DNA of 64,000 nucleotides, taken from NCBI GenBank assembly GCA_038025085.1, contig CM076148.1, positions 20,440,501-20,504,500 on the forward strand. The letters are read 5' to 3'. Numbering within the stretch: position 1 is the stretch's first letter; each line of letters begins with the position of its first letter. This document shows positions 10,859 to 22,652 of the stretch, one piece after another. The notes under the pieces are model-generated. The model was not told the DNA's origin. It searched no databases and saw only the letters and a list, made by a program, of their open reading frames with translations. A program made the position numbers and the translations under genes. Source of the stretch: Tetragonia tetragonoides (taxonomy: Eukaryota; Streptophyta; Magnoliopsida; Caryophyllales; Aizoaceae).

Positions 10859-12217
10859 ATGGCAAGCATTGCTAAGAGGGAATTCGGAATCCTTGATGTG
10901 CCTGGGAAGAACTACTACAAATGCAAGGTACTTGCACACTTGAAGGTTAATAGACTTAAGAAAATCATTAAGGAAAATAATAATGCCTTAGAGGAAGACC
11001 AGGCTAAGGCTAGTATTTTCTTACGGCATCATCTCCATGAGTACCTGAAAAATGAATACCTCATGGTTGAAGATCCAAAAGAATTGTGGCAAAATCCCCA
11101 TGAGAGATATGGGCACAAAAAATAAGTTTTGTTGCCACAAACCTTGTTTCAATGGGCTAATCTAAGGCCTTGTTTGGCTGGGTGTAAGCCAACAAAGGAA
11201 TTTGAACTTTCAAGGAATAATGAGAATTTACATGGTTTGGTTCACACATTTACATGGAAATTGAAGTTCCATGTAAGTTGAATTTTCCATGAACCATGGA
11301 AAGTTGCTTACCTAGGGGGGCTAGGTAAGTCCAACTTCCCATGCTCATTAGCTCAAATGACATTTTTATCCTTGAAAGTTAAAAAAAATATTGCATGTGG
11401 ATTGGGTAATTTGTCATTTTGCTTTTATTTCCAAGGAAGTATACTTTATGAACCAAACTAAGGTATTTTCATGGAATTGAAACTTACATAGGAAATTGAA
11501 GTTCCATGTTATTACAACTTCCCTATGTAAGTTGATACAATTGAACCAAACAATGCCTAAGGTTTCATGACTAAAAAAGTTTGTTAGTGAATATAATTCT
11601 GCTCTATTGCGTATAACTTCATCTTTGAAGTTATGTGGGCAAAATATCACTGAGTATGACATACTTGAAAAGACTTATTCCACCATGCACGCCTCTAGTT
11701 TGCTACTGGCCTACTGCAGCAGCAGTCTCGAGAAAGAGGATTCAAACTCTGAACTGATATCTGTTCTATTGGTGGCTGAGCAGAATAATCAGTTGCTCAT
11801 GTAGAATCATAACATGAGGCCTGTTGGAACCAGTGCAGTGCTAGAGACACATGTCACCAAAATAGGTGAACAAGGTCGCCAACTGAAAAATAATAAATTT
11901 CAACGCAAGAATTTCAACAAAGGTCAGCGTCGCCATTTCAAGCGAAAAGGAAAAAAAATAAACCAGCAAAGGACTGGACCAACAGGGAAGCAAAAGGTGA
12001 CATGTTTCAAGTGTGGTATTAATGGCCATTTTGCAAAATAATGTCGAACCGCCAAGCATTTTGTGGAATATATCAAGCTTCCAAGAAAGGTAAAGAGAAA
12101 AATGTTGAGGCCAACTTTGTGGATGAAGGCCCCCAGAATGCGCCAACCCTTGATGTTTCTGACTACATCATGGACAATGCTGAAAATGACTTTATTACCA
12201 ACCTGGGCATTAATTAA
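10859..12217 (+). pseudogene. copia gag, copy 1, interrupted by a MITE
   Basis: Begins with ATG and a KREFGILDV motif matching the gag start of the copy at 60508. It continues with FLRHHLHEYLKNEYLMVEDP (residues 51-70) and stops after 88 residues because a 392-bp MITE is inserted at 11166. Gag-like sequence resumes at about 11562 (SLKLCGQNITEYDILEKTY). Next is an Arg/Lys-rich nucleic-acid-binding stretch and a CCHC zinc knuckle (CFKCGINGHFAK then TAA then C) with a stop inside the knuckle. The gag frame ends at TAA 12215-12217. Confidence 0.8.
11166..11557. mobile_element. Tourist/PIF-Harbinger-like MITE in gag, copy 1
   Basis: A 392-bp element flanked by the 3-bp target duplication TAA (11163-11165 and 11558-11560). 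Terminal inverted repeats read GGCCTTGTTTGGCTGGG on the left and, reverse complemented, GGCATTGTTTGGTTCAA on the right. No coding capacity. The TAA duplication and G-rich termini fit the PIF/Harbinger superfamily. Confidence 0.8.
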
Positions 12218-12384
12218 GGTTTTCTTAAATAAGACGTATTAATTATGTGTGTTTATTATGAGTGTTTAGTTATGTTTTATTTAAATAAATATTTTTACAA
12301 GCATTAGACTATCAATGGATGTAATATTTCGTATTAAATAAAAATCAGTGTGCTTAATTAATCACTAATCTAATATTTATTTTA

Positions 12385-12759
12385 ATGAATTTGCAAAATG
12401 AAATTGGCGAACAGTGTCTAATTGACAGTGCTGCGACACACACAATCCTGAGGAATAAACTTTATTTCATCCAATTGCAACAAATCTAGGCAAACGTTAA
12501 CACCATTGGCGGTGTTGCAAAATTAATTGAAGGATAGGAAAAAGCGTGTGTTATGCTTCCTATGGGGACGAAAATTGAAATAATAGACGCATTATATTCG
12601 AGTAAATCTAGAAGAAATTTGTTGAGTTTTAAAGATGTGCGTCAGAATGGTTACCACATGCAAACCATGACTGAAAACCAAAAGGAGTTTATGTGTCTTA
12701 CATCATTTAAAGCTGGCAAGAAATGTGTATCCTATTTAAAATACAAATGTATGTTTTAA
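12385..12759 (+). pseudogene. copia pol start (protease) fragment, copy 1
   Basis: Starts with its own ATG 167 bases after the gag stop. It carries the aspartic protease motif CLIDSAATHTI (DSA instead of the common DTGA/DSGA) and, further on, KSRRNLLSFKDVRQNGYHM. Two in-frame stops lie between the two motifs. It ends in YKCMF and a stop; the pre-integrase and all later domains are absent. The counterpart in the full element starts at 59339. Confidence 0.75.
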
Positions 12760-12760
12760 T

Positions 12761-13152
12761 GTGGTGCTTCTAAAACTTTATCCAAGCCACCTCCTTAATT
12801 TTAACCTCTCAACTTTTAATGTGGTTTGAGTATTGAACTTTTAGTATTCTCACAACACATAAGGAAGATTACGTGACAATCTTGGTAGCAAGTTAGCAAC
12901 TGCAAAAGAGGTAACCACGGCTCCGAAAAGGAATAAGGTAACCAAAGATACCAATTAGATAGCACTTGCTATATTAAGAGCTAACACAATATACTATTAT
13001 CAATAAATTTACGTATCAATTCAAATTAATATTATATTATTATCTCAACAAAAGGTTTCCTATAAGAAAATAACGAAAACAATAATCATTTTTTCGAATA
13101 TTATTTTTTAATCATATTCTATAAGTACTACTATCATATCACCTAGAGTTGA
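12761..13152. other. AT-rich spacer
   Basis: Nothing recognised. The part beyond 12885 belongs to the segment missing from duplication copy 2. Confidence 0.4.
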
Positions 13153-13205
13153 ATCCCACATCGAAGATAAAAAGAAAAGATGAAGCAAATAGCAAGTATA
13201 AATTA
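13153..13205 (+). promoter_or_regulatory. Plant U-snRNA promoter: USE plus TATA box, Pol II spacing
   Basis: ATCCCACATCG at 13153-13163 matches the plant upstream sequence element RTCCCACATCG exactly. A TATAAATTA box lies at 13197-13205. The gap between them is 33 bases, the spacing known for RNA polymerase II-transcribed plant snRNA genes (Pol III genes have about ten fewer). U2-like sequence begins about 32 bases after the TATA box, as expected for the start site. Confidence 0.8.
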
Positions 13206-13228
13206 GGGGACTAAGTATGAAGCCAATC

Positions 13229-13270
13229 ACACATTTTTTAGCCTTTAGGCTAAGATTAAGTTATTCTAAA
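13229..13270 (+). pseudogene. U2: U2 snRNA 5' fragment, truncated by a Mutator-like element
   Basis: GCCTTTAGGCTAAGATTAAG at 13241-13260 matches the conserved U2 5' region (stem-loop I and following bases, which include the U6-interacting region) at 18 of 20 positions from memory of the plant U2 sequence. Bases before it (from 13229) align with the T-rich U2 start less well. The match fades after base 13262, where the Mutator-like element 13271-14484 and its target duplication begin. No convincing remainder of U2 was seen after 14493. A pseudogene with an apparently good promoter. Confidence 0.72.
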
Positions 13271-13784
13271 GGGAAATTGGCTGCCAATAATCCAAAGTTT
13301 GGCCGGTCAGCTGAAAATAATTCCAAGTTTAATTTCGGTCTCAAATACTCCGAAGTTACAACCCACCCGCCCAAAATGCTATAAACGAAAACGGCGTTAA
13401 AAATTTCGTTAACACCGTTTTCCTTATTGACAGTTGTGCAATTTAAAGTATAAAAAAAAATTGAGAACCGCAAACCCTTTAACCCCCATATCCCCCTTTC
13501 TTCATCTTCAACCATGTTTCCAGTAATCAATTCCAATCATACCTTTCAAACTCTCATCTTCAACCATGTGTCCAGTAATCAACCGCTGGAGGTTACAAAA
13601 ATCAAAGAAACAGCTCCATAGAAATGAGGAACATCAAAATGTTCATCTGAAACGGAGAAAATCAAACATACATCCCCAAAAATGTTAAAAAAAAATGGAA
13701 ATTCGACACTAAAATTCAAGTATCGAATATCACAAATCACCAAAAAATCCCAAAATTACAGTATCAAAAATCTCATTCAGATAC

Positions 13785-13866
<82 letters not shown>

Positions 13867-14484
13867 TTTCTTTTGGTGGGTGAAGATTGAGATTTGAAAT
13901 TAACTTTATGTATTGAGCGATGATTTTGGAGGAAAAATAAGGGTTTAATTTCCAACTTTTGGTGACTAGTAGGTGTATCTTTTGAGGCTGGATTAGTATG
14001 TCCTAGTTTCGACTATCAAATGAAAAGTAAGGAAGAAAAAATAAATTAAAGAAACTAGCATAGTGGTTATCAGTGTGGATTGAGGAGAACAATCATAATT
14101 CGTTATGAATTTATCAAGGCCTCTTTACAAATCCAATTGATTCACAGTGCTTCTGACTTCCTGTACTTTTCTTTGCAGAAAAGCTTCTTTAATGAAAACA
14201 TGGTTGAAGACGAGGGTGAAAAGGTATGATGAGAGGTCGAAGATGAAGAAAAGTGGGGGACATGGGGTTAAAAAGGGGTTTGCACCTCTCAAGGTTTTTT
14301 TTTTTTAATTAAAAATGTGCAGCCGTCAACATATAAACTGTGTAAACGGAATTTTTAACACCGTTTTCATTTAAAGCATTTTGGGCGGATGAGTGCTAAC
14401 TTCAGAGTATTTGGGGCTAAAATCAAACTTGAGATTATTAACAGATTATCGACCAAACTTCGGCTTATTGGGAGCAAATTTTCC
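13271..14484. mobile_element. Mutator-like (MULE) non-coding element with long TIRs
   Basis: A 1214-bp element whose ends form imperfect inverted repeats of roughly 170 bp: the left starts GGGAAATTGGCTGCCAATAA, the right reverse complement starts GGAAAATTTGCTCCCAATAA. Flanking 9-bp duplications TATTCTAAA (13262-13270) and TGTTCTAAA (14485-14493) differ by one base. Long TIRs with a 9-bp duplication are the Mutator hallmark. No transposase is present; the interior holds a CT microsatellite. Confidence 0.82.
13787..13864. repeat. (CT)n microsatellite
   Basis: About 38 CT units with one interruption, inside the Mutator-like element. Confidence 0.95.
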
Positions 14485-14493
14485 TGTTCTAAA

Positions 14494-15507
14494 TGATTCA
14501 TGATCACTTTTTACGAGCTCATACACTATGCACCTCCGTCGCACATGAAACACCAATGTTTTAGAATTGATCAATGTCAATTTGCAATCAGTGTACTCAA
14601 ATGAAGTTTAAAGTGACTCACCTATGATCACTAATGTTCAATATCTTAATCTTATGCTAAATAATCATGATCACATTTTTTAATAAATGCATGGTTGTTC
14701 CTCATAAATGTACACTTGTTTCTAATAATAATAAAGAAATCTCATCTGAAAGCGTTTATAGAATTATATGTTCCTAATTATTTGGTAACAATATGTTAAG
14801 GACAATCTTTTACTATTTTAGGAAAAAATAAAGAGTGTATGACCATCCTTTTTACAAATATTTAACAACATCAATTGAAAAGTTGTATATGGGGACATAT
14901 GATCAATTACGTTGAGTAATTCAGGACAAACAAAATTGTCATCGAAAATCCATGATGTACGTTATTATCCGATAGTACTACTCTCTTTTTATTATGATAT
15001 GAATTGTCACAACGTATTAGTTGTTTTATGCCAAAAATAAGGTTCGCATTCAGAGAGACAAATTTTTTTTAACAATCAACAATGATTATCTTATTGGACA
15101 AGTCTTTTGACAACAATACCTCAACAGTCATAAGACATGGACTAATAATGCATCGAATCGCAAGATGAGGTATCACAATTACTGTAACTATTCATCCATT
15201 TGGTGTATTGTTGTTATACAACAACCAAATAATCCAAACAAATGATCTCATAGTGGTCATTTATTTTGATTTTGTCTATATCCTATACTCTATACCCTAA
15301 ACTATTTACTTACGAACAAAAACCGATTGAAATCAATACATGATAATCTATATGACAAATAATTTAACAACAAACTATAATCTACGTATTATTGGATAAG
15401 TATTTTAACTATTTATTCAGGAACAACTACAGATTAACATCTTTACATTGAATATTATTTAGTTATAGAAACTACGAGAGAACCATAATATATAACTTTA
15501 GTATATA
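14494..15507. other. AT-rich spacer
   Basis: No coding or repeat structure recognised. 14494-15140 occurs only in duplication copy 1; 15141-15507 is shared with copy 2. Confidence 0.4.
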
Positions 15508-16228
15508 CTAGTTACATTCCCGTGCGATGCACGGTTTGATACAAAAATCCTCTTCTATGAATCTCTCGCTTAATTAATATCGTACAAACCTAGAACATTG
15601 CATCAATAGTAGAGTAGAATACCAAAATATACAATATCGAATCTCATTTCTTGTTAATCATGATATAAACCTGGTTTGTATAAATCTTTATTATTTTTGT
15701 TGTAATTTACCCCAGTATCTAGTGTCTAATATCTAGTCCAGGAGACCACAACCACTACTACTACTTTGTGGGGCAGTTTACTCCAAATATCCAATCAAAA
15801 GAATCATAGCCTAAGTATGAAACTATGTTTAATTAGTTAACAACTATGTATATCCATCATTGAAAGCTAATACACATATCATTTCGACTATATATTATTG
15901 TTAGAACAAATAATGCGAAAATTGAACTAGTAACGATGTACACTTTGACTCGAATATAGTGAGCTCTATTGTTAAACCATGCATGCATCCACCGCCAAAA
16001 AAAAGTATTAAAAATATATATGTTTTATGCATGTATCATTATACAAAATTAAGAAAATGTATTTAATATAATGTAGATTTATGCAATTAATGTAGATTCA
16101 TGCATTAATGTAAATTCATGCATTAGTATATATTCATGCATTTTATATTGCTTACGTGTCAAGCTATGTGGATATGTCTTATTTATGTGGATGCCCACGT
16201 GTCCATCAAGCAAGTGTGCATATCCAGT

Positions 16229-16230
<2 letters not shown>

Positions 16231-16325
<95 letters not shown>
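16231..16325. repeat. (AT)n microsatellite, copy 1
   Basis: Nearly pure AT dinucleotide tract of about 95 bp, inside the Helitron-like element. The copy 2 counterpart is at 25772-25843. Confidence 0.95.
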
Positions 16326-16327
<2 letters not shown>

Positions 16328-17281
16328 AAAGCCCCTTAAAATACAAACCGTACAAACCAAATCGTGGCCGTTAAATTTACATGATCAAAGGCGGAGATTT
16401 GTTAAGTTAAAAAAAGGACACGCTGGGAATTAACGAAAAAGACGGGGGCACATTGGTCTTTTCGCGCATCAGTTGCCGAAGCAAATAAATACTTTTCTCC
16501 TGCTCTTTCTCTCTCCTCTCTCCTCACCCGTTCTTTTTCTCTCCTCTCTCCGGTTGTCCATCTTTCATCTCCGGCAATCTGACACTCATTCTTTATCCAC
16601 TCTCTGGCGGCTCTCTTTCTCTCTAACGTCACCGCCCTCTCTCTCTCCTCGCCGCTCTCTCTCTCTCCTGGTCGCTCTCTCTCCCCAAGTCGCTCTCTCT
16701 CATCGTCATCAGAAAAGTCCATGGTCGTCGCCCACCATTCCATGGCCGGCGACCATAGATTGGAGTTCTCCGACCTCCGATCTGTGGTTTCCGACCAAGG
16801 AGCTATGGCCGACGACCTTCGACCTTCTCTCTTTTTCTCACTATTTCTCTCTCTTTATTTGGTCGCCGATTTTCGAGAAGCGTTCTGGCTACCGACCACC
16901 GCTTAGTGGCCGGAGTCCACAGATCTGAGATCTTTGACCTCGGTTATGTGGTCTCCGTCCACTAAACCATGGTCGATGACCTAGGGTTTCATGTGAGTGA
17001 GAGGAGAGAGAGAAACGATGGGCGTGGACGCGTGGTGCTTGAGTGGTGAGGCGGTCTGAGTGGTGGTTTCTGGAGGTGGTGGGAGCGGGTGGTGGAGAGA
17101 GAGTGAGGAGTGTGCGTGATGAGGGAAGGAGAGAGAATCGAGGTGTGGTGGTGCACGAGGCGGCGGAGATAATGGTAGTAGGATGGCAGTTATACTGGCG
17201 GTGGTGGAGCGGTAGGGACAGTGGTTGTTAGGGAGAGGTTAATAATTTACATTAATAAATTTAAGGATTTGTGTTTATAAA

Positions 17282-17580
17282 ATGATGAATTTGTGAGTAT
17301 AATTCAATGAATCTGTAATTCTAATTTAATGAATCTGTACTCATTACATAATGAATTTGAATATGAATATAATGAATTTGCAACAAATGCAATGAATTTG
17401 CAAAAAAAAAAAAAAAAAAGAACAAATTTTTTTGATGAAGTTATGGTTATATTAAAATGAAGTTGTAATTTTATGTTAATGAAGCTGCAGTTTGATTTTA
17501 ATGAATTTGTAATTTTATGTTAATGAATCTGCAATTTTATGTTAATGAAGTTTTGCTTTTGCAATTAAATGAATTTATAA
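17282..17580. repeat. Diverged short tandem repeats of AATGAATTTG type, copy 1
   Basis: About a dozen irregularly spaced units around AATGAATTTG(C/T)AA with T-rich spacers, interrupted by an A-run near 17402-17419. The same array is at about 26813-27100 in copy 2. Confidence 0.6.
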
Positions 17581-17836
17581 TTTATCATGACCGTTAGATC
17601 AAACAAATCTAAGGGCTCCTATTAATTCAGGGGGTTTGTATGGTTTGTATACTAAGGGGGGTTTGTATGTGACCCTTCCCTTATATATATATTAGATTAG
17701 AAGCATTTTGTGACAGCATTGGACACGTCCACTTAAGCGAACCTTTTTTTTTTATTTTAAATAACAATAATAAATCATAACTAAAAGTTAGGAAAGAGAG
17801 AATATAACAATAATAAATCATAAATAGAAGTTAAGA

Positions 17837-18192
17837 AAGAGAGAATATAGAGTTATGGCAGTAAATCATTGAAAATAATGAAATATTAAGATCAATATAA
17901 CTTTTGTTTCAGGTTACAGAAATTTCAATATTTTACACCATTGAAAAGAGCGTGAAACGCGCTTTAAAACAAGACCCATTTTGTCATATATCTTATGTAT
18001 TGACATTTTACAGGAGCTAAGAGAGAATATTAGAGTTATGGCAGTAAATCATTGAAGATAATAATGAAATATTAAAAGCAGTATAACTTTTGTTTCAGGT
18101 TACAAAAATTCCAATGTCTTACACCAATGAAAAGAACGTGAAACTCACTTTAAAACAAGACTCATTTTGTCATATATTTTATGCATAGGAGC
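17837..18192. repeat. Two tandem ~180-bp repeat units, copy 1
   Basis: Unit 1 (about 17837-18018) and unit 2 (about 18019-18192) both start agagagaatat..agagttatgg and end with tttgtcatatat followed by a ggagc motif. A more diverged third unit lies at about 19385-19580. The counterpart in duplication copy 2 is about 27354-27708. No coding capacity. Confidence 0.7.
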
Positions 18193-18849
18193 TGATTTTG
18201 CAAAGGCTAGAAAATACTCTTCCAAGGCAAATATTACGTACTAATTGACTAAATTGCCCCTTATTTCTATTTGAGTGGTGCCTATAGTGAGAAACAGAAT
18301 AAAATAAATTGCACTAAAGTGTATTGGCTTTGTAATTTCTACTCAATTAATTGCTGCACACCTCTTGCTACTCCTACTTCCTTTTGCATTTGTACATCGT
18401 TTCAATCACTTTTTTTTTTTGGTGCTTCAATTGGTTGCATCTGTAAGTTGTAACACTTACGGTCATCAATTCATCATACAGTAAAAAGTTTTATTGTGAT
18501 ATTTCCCCTTAGGCCTAATAGCCCTTATCTGCCAAACTACCATGGATGGATATCTATATGGTTCTAGAAACATATTTTTAATAATAGATGAATTGTGAAT
18601 TTGTGATGCGAATGTAGCCTGCGGGATACGATAATTAATTTTAACAAATAGAAAATTAGGAATGCGGTAAAAGAGCAAAGTCAAAGTAATTTGGAGTGTA
18701 TGGTTAATTTGGTGAAATAAGGGGTTGGCTTCCAATTAGGTTCTACTTTGATATTACGGGCACCACCTAAATGGAAAATGAGGGACAATTTAGTCAAACA
18801 AAGATATTTGCGTTGGAAGAGTATTTTATAGCCTTGGCAAAATCAGCTC
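18189..18849. mobile_element. Foldback-type MITE with ~100-bp terminal inverted repeats, copy 1
   Basis: Left end GAGCTGATTTTGCAAAGGCT, right end its inverted complement GAGCTGATTTTGCCAAGGCT, with similarity extending roughly 100 bases inward on both sides (through actaaattg and the ggtggtgcc region). No transposase. A clear target duplication was not found, so the family is left open. Confidence 0.6.
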
Positions 18850-19576
18850 GACAGCTCCCCTTATGCATTGGCATTTTACAGGAGCATATGAAGGGCAAAT
18901 CAATCATAATCATAATCATAATATCTATAGACATTTTCTTACAGTATATATAGAATGCGTACACCTAAACGAGTTTTTTGGAGCTATGTCACCTCAGAGA
19001 TCCTGTTTAATTGTCTGACAAATGACAACTAATACGAATTAAAAGAAGGAGATCTTTTGGTGTCCACTAAATGGAAAACTTAACAACCAACAATACTCCC
19101 ACTTATTACTCATGCATTATACTGTATATGCTCTGTAGATCTTTGAGCAAGTGATATAGAATATGCAACCATATTTCGATCAGTCACTTGATGGTCATTT
19201 GAATTTGTGATTAACTATCATGATTTTTATACTTGACACATTTTTAAAAAAATCTCCATTTACTTATAGTTTTTATTTATTTATTTATATAAGAGCTAAT
19301 AATGAGTTAATTTTTGAGTTAAGCCCAAAAGAATGGAGGTCCAAAATAGTAACAGTAATAGTAATAATACCATATAAATAAGTTATGAAATAGAGGATAT
19401 TAGAGTTACAGCATCATTAATTCATTTGAGACATTATGAGGCGTATAAGTTTTATGTTATGCTTAAAAAATTCAAACAACGACTTACACCAATGAATTAA
19501 AAGAACGCGAAATACACTTTAAAATAAGATCCATCTGTCTTATATCTTACGTATTTACATTTTGCAAGAGTACATG

Positions 19577-19632
<56 letters not shown>

Positions 19633-20731
19633 GACAACATTGGGTTATTTCACTTAACCGAGTCACTTAGGGACGCACCACCTAAGCAAGCATATATATA
19701 AAATCCTAAAATAAATTAATTTTTTAAGGTTAAATTTCAATTAGATTAAACATAAGACAAAAATATAGTTCCGACATTTTTTGTCTCTAAATACCAAATA
19801 GAAAATTATATTCCCATGGTCATATATTATTCATAATAATTAACCAAGCACATTCGGGGGGGGGGGGGGGGAGGGGGCGAACGAATTCAAAAAGAAAAGA
19901 GAAAAAAAAACTTCCACGACAACATTATGCTACTCTCTCCCAGTCTAAACCAACATTTTAATATTAGGTGAAAAGAACAAGAAAGACAAGCTAGCTATAT
20001 GTTCAGTTTTAATCATTTTTAACAGGAATTTGTCAATTTTACTGATAAAATATGTTTAATTTTAATGATGGATGAAACAACATCTACTTCCCCTACAAAA
20101 AAAGGAAACCAAATATTCTTTTGAAAATGTTGAATCACACTACACGAAAAGTTACAAAAAGACCGTCTTATAAAAGTTTTTGTGTAGAACGATTATATTA
20201 AAGTTTAAATATACATTACTAAATAAATTTTCATAAGTGATAGTTATACTTATGATTTTCAATCAATATGATTAATTAACACGTTAAATTGACCATGAAC
20301 CGTATAACGCACGAACATATATACGCCAACTATATATATAATTTAAGGAGGTATTTTGTGACCGCATCGGACGCGTCCACCTTATCGAATCATCTAAGAT
20401 TAGAATTAAAAGTGCCACCTATACGAGCTACTAAGCTAAATAAATAACAAAAATATAGTTAAGAAATAATATTAGCTGAAAAGAATAAGTTTTAATTATA
20501 AGTTATAAAATTAAGGAGGTATTTTCTGGTGTTATTAAGTTGTGATATCATGTATGTTGTAGTTTTTTACGTGAAAAGAACAAACCTTAAGGTTTTGTTC
20601 TTTTCAAAGAAATGGTGTAAAACAGAAAGGAACGGAGGAGAATAAAATGACACAAAAGATAACGCAACAAAATGACATAATGGACATAGAATGTGAGAAA
20701 AAATAAAATACAAAATGAGATGCAGTGCAGA
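18850..20731. other. Repeat-rich non-coding tail of duplication copy 1
   Basis: No genes. Three diverged versions of a motif of the form gtgac(a/c)gcat(t/c)ggac(a/g)cgtccac occur at about 17710, 19635 and 20357, each followed by AT-rich sequence, pointing to a decayed repeat family. A G-tract lies at about 19856-19872. The last 200 bases join directly to copy 2. Confidence 0.5.
19578..19630. repeat. (AT)n microsatellite
   Basis: AT tract of about 50 bp in copy 1; the copy 2 counterpart is at about 29095-29151. Confidence 0.9.
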
Positions 20732-22496
20732 TTTGAGAGATTCGGCAAAAATGTTGAAGGAAATTAAATGAAATCGAGGTAGGAGATGAGCACAACAGTA
20801 ATGACGATTCAAAATTGAAGTAAAGGTGATGGCGGTACGTAAGGCAATAGCTTGGTGGCGATGTTAGGTCGTGACCGCGGTAGATCATCGTGGTGTATAA
20901 TTATTCGGCGACGGGCCAAACCGGGGGCAAGGGGTTTAGTTTAACTCATCTCTATTCCATCTTGACCCTTCCTCCGTAGACTTAGCCGACTTGGCGCACG
21001 TAGCTGGGTCCAAGATCAAGCTACCAATTCTTATTTGACGTGTTGTGTAACTTTGTAAATATGACACTAACACTAAAACAAAAACTATTTTTCTCATAAA
21101 AAAATTGTTGTAATTCCCACATGGGTGAATAACTGAATATGTGAATGGATCAAAATGGAGCAATAATAGAGTTTTACTATACAAGCATAGTAAATCTCAT
21201 TTCTACTTAGTACTTCCTATTAAATAAACCAACAGTGTAATGAGAAAACACAACTCAGGAAAGCAATAACAGATACGAATACTTTCACTACTTTGAGCTT
21301 CCTTTCTGAACTATCTTTTAACACATTACCAGCACGTCCTAGCTCCAAACTCCAAAAGGTAAAATACAAACTCATTCCAAAAAAATCCTCGTTTTGAAGT
21401 AGTATGCTCTATAGTTGTCGAATATAATTCGGATCCTCTACATCAGAAACTCAAAACTAGATTACCAAATTTTCTAGCCATTTAGTTTTACGTTAGTTTT
21501 CGTACCACTATAAGTCACCAAAGTAATATATGGGATCAACACTGTCGCACCAGGTATTTACTACTCACCCATATTCCTCATCATTGAGCGAAATCACGTA
21601 CCTCTCGGAATCGTTCCTTACCCGAATAGCATACCCCAACCACAACCAAATCTCACATCGACTAGTACGTCGACGTCGGCAGAAGCCTCCTGAGTCAAAG
21701 AACCACAACCACCACCTCCTAAGCCTGTTTTTATAAACTTTAAGGACAACCCAGTAGGCCGAGGCTCGACCCTTGTCAAGAGCCAGGTCTGTCCAACAAA
21801 AGAAAATGAGAAAAGGAAGAGGGTGAGATTTGCTCTGCCAAGATCACCTCACCGTTTGGCTCAAAGAACCCGAAAATGTGAGCCGCCACCATTTACGCTG
21901 CGGCTCCAAATTTCTATCATTATGCAATCCACAAAATCCAAATGACCAACCAGCAAGATAGGTGATAATTTAGTGACAAATAAAATCAGAACCGAAAACA
22001 ACAGTAGAAGAGCAAAGTACAAATGGTACTAATAAAATACCGAGTAAAAGGAAGAGAGTTTCAGTAAGTGTTGACAAAATGAAGAAAATAAATTTGCACG
22101 TGAAATTTATTTGGAATGTGTTTTGACTAAGAAAATAAAACAAGGCCCCACGCTATTAAATGAAAGTAGAACAAAGTTGTAAGTTTGACTAAGAAATTCT
22201 TTTACGTGCTTATTACTTTTGGACTATTGACTTAATTTGGACCTGTTGTGTGGGATAATGCCTATGGAATAAAATTGGACCAATATTTTGTACCAATGAC
22301 GTATTACATCAAATATTTACCAGTATATTTGATAATTAATATTTGTTCTGCAGGATCTTTTGAGATAAAAGTTTATCTGCTTTATTAGTTGTGAATTAAC
22401 ATTTGTTTTTGCTGGTTCCAATAAACAACAAAGAAATTTTTTATTGATTAGCCAATAAACAAGAAAATAAAATTGTTGTTTATTTTATATTTTGTA

Positions 22497-22573
22497 CCAA
22501 CGGGTTTTCGAACCCCTGACTTTTGACTGAGCGTTAGGAGTCTCGGACCACTACGGCTTCATTCCCGTGGTGA
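22497..22573 (-). other. tRNA-like segment antisense to the copia leader, copy 2
   Basis: Near-identical to 10701-10777, including the B-box-like GGTTCGAAAACC. It is present through the tandem duplication. Confidence 0.4.
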
Positions 22574-22652
22574 ATTCAACTGCATAATAATTTATTTATA
22601 ACCAACGCACTCCAATAATTTATTAACTTTTACATTTGCTTCTAACTAGAAA

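Larger units (their letters stand above)
9615..12760 (+). mobile_element. Ty1-copia fragment (leader, gag, start of protease), copy 1
   Basis: Homologous, in the opposite orientation, to the complete copia element 55336-62104. It has the same leader with the decayed upstream ORF (about 9720-10085) and the same antisense tRNA-like block (10701-10777). A gag follows (10859-12217, MITE-interrupted), then a non-coding spacer and the start of protease (12385-12759). Integrase, reverse transcriptase, RNase H and recognisable LTRs are missing. It is a truncated relic, not an intact non-autonomous element. Confidence 0.8.
15508..17696 (-). mobile_element. Helitron-like non-autonomous element, copy 1
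   Basis: On the minus strand it begins TCTAATATATATATAAGGG after an A (5' TC end at 17696) and ends with the hairpin CCGTGCATCGCACGG, a short spacer and CTAG (3' end at 15508) before a T. TC start, 3' hairpin, CTAG end and insertion between A and T fit Helitron rules. No Rep/helicase is present. The interior holds a long AT microsatellite, CT-rich and GC-rich segments and a series of AATGAATTTG-type repeats. Confidence 0.6.
8938..20731. repeat. Tandem segmental duplication, copy 1 (11.8 kb)
   Basis: The segment recurs directly adjacent at 20732-30250 in the same orientation. Sampled stretches are about 98-99% identical; for example, the two 267-base ORFs at 10859 and 22653 differ at three positions. 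The join at 20731/20732 fuses the unit end (gatgcagtgcaga) to the unit start (tttgagagattcgg). After copy 2 the end sequence runs into unrelated DNA at about 30250. Both copies share old insertions at the same places (MITE in gag, Helitron-like element, AT microsatellite), so the duplication postdates them. Copy 1 alone has 12886-15140. Confidence 0.92.

Noticed and set aside
16136..16433. ORFs of repeated Tyr-Ile
   Set aside because: Translations of the AT microsatellite; present in three frames and with no coding signal.
16473..16928. Ser/Leu/Pro-rich ORF within the Helitron-like element
   Set aside because: CT-rich low-complexity DNA; the copy 2 version has frame changes and non-synonymous differences without constraint.
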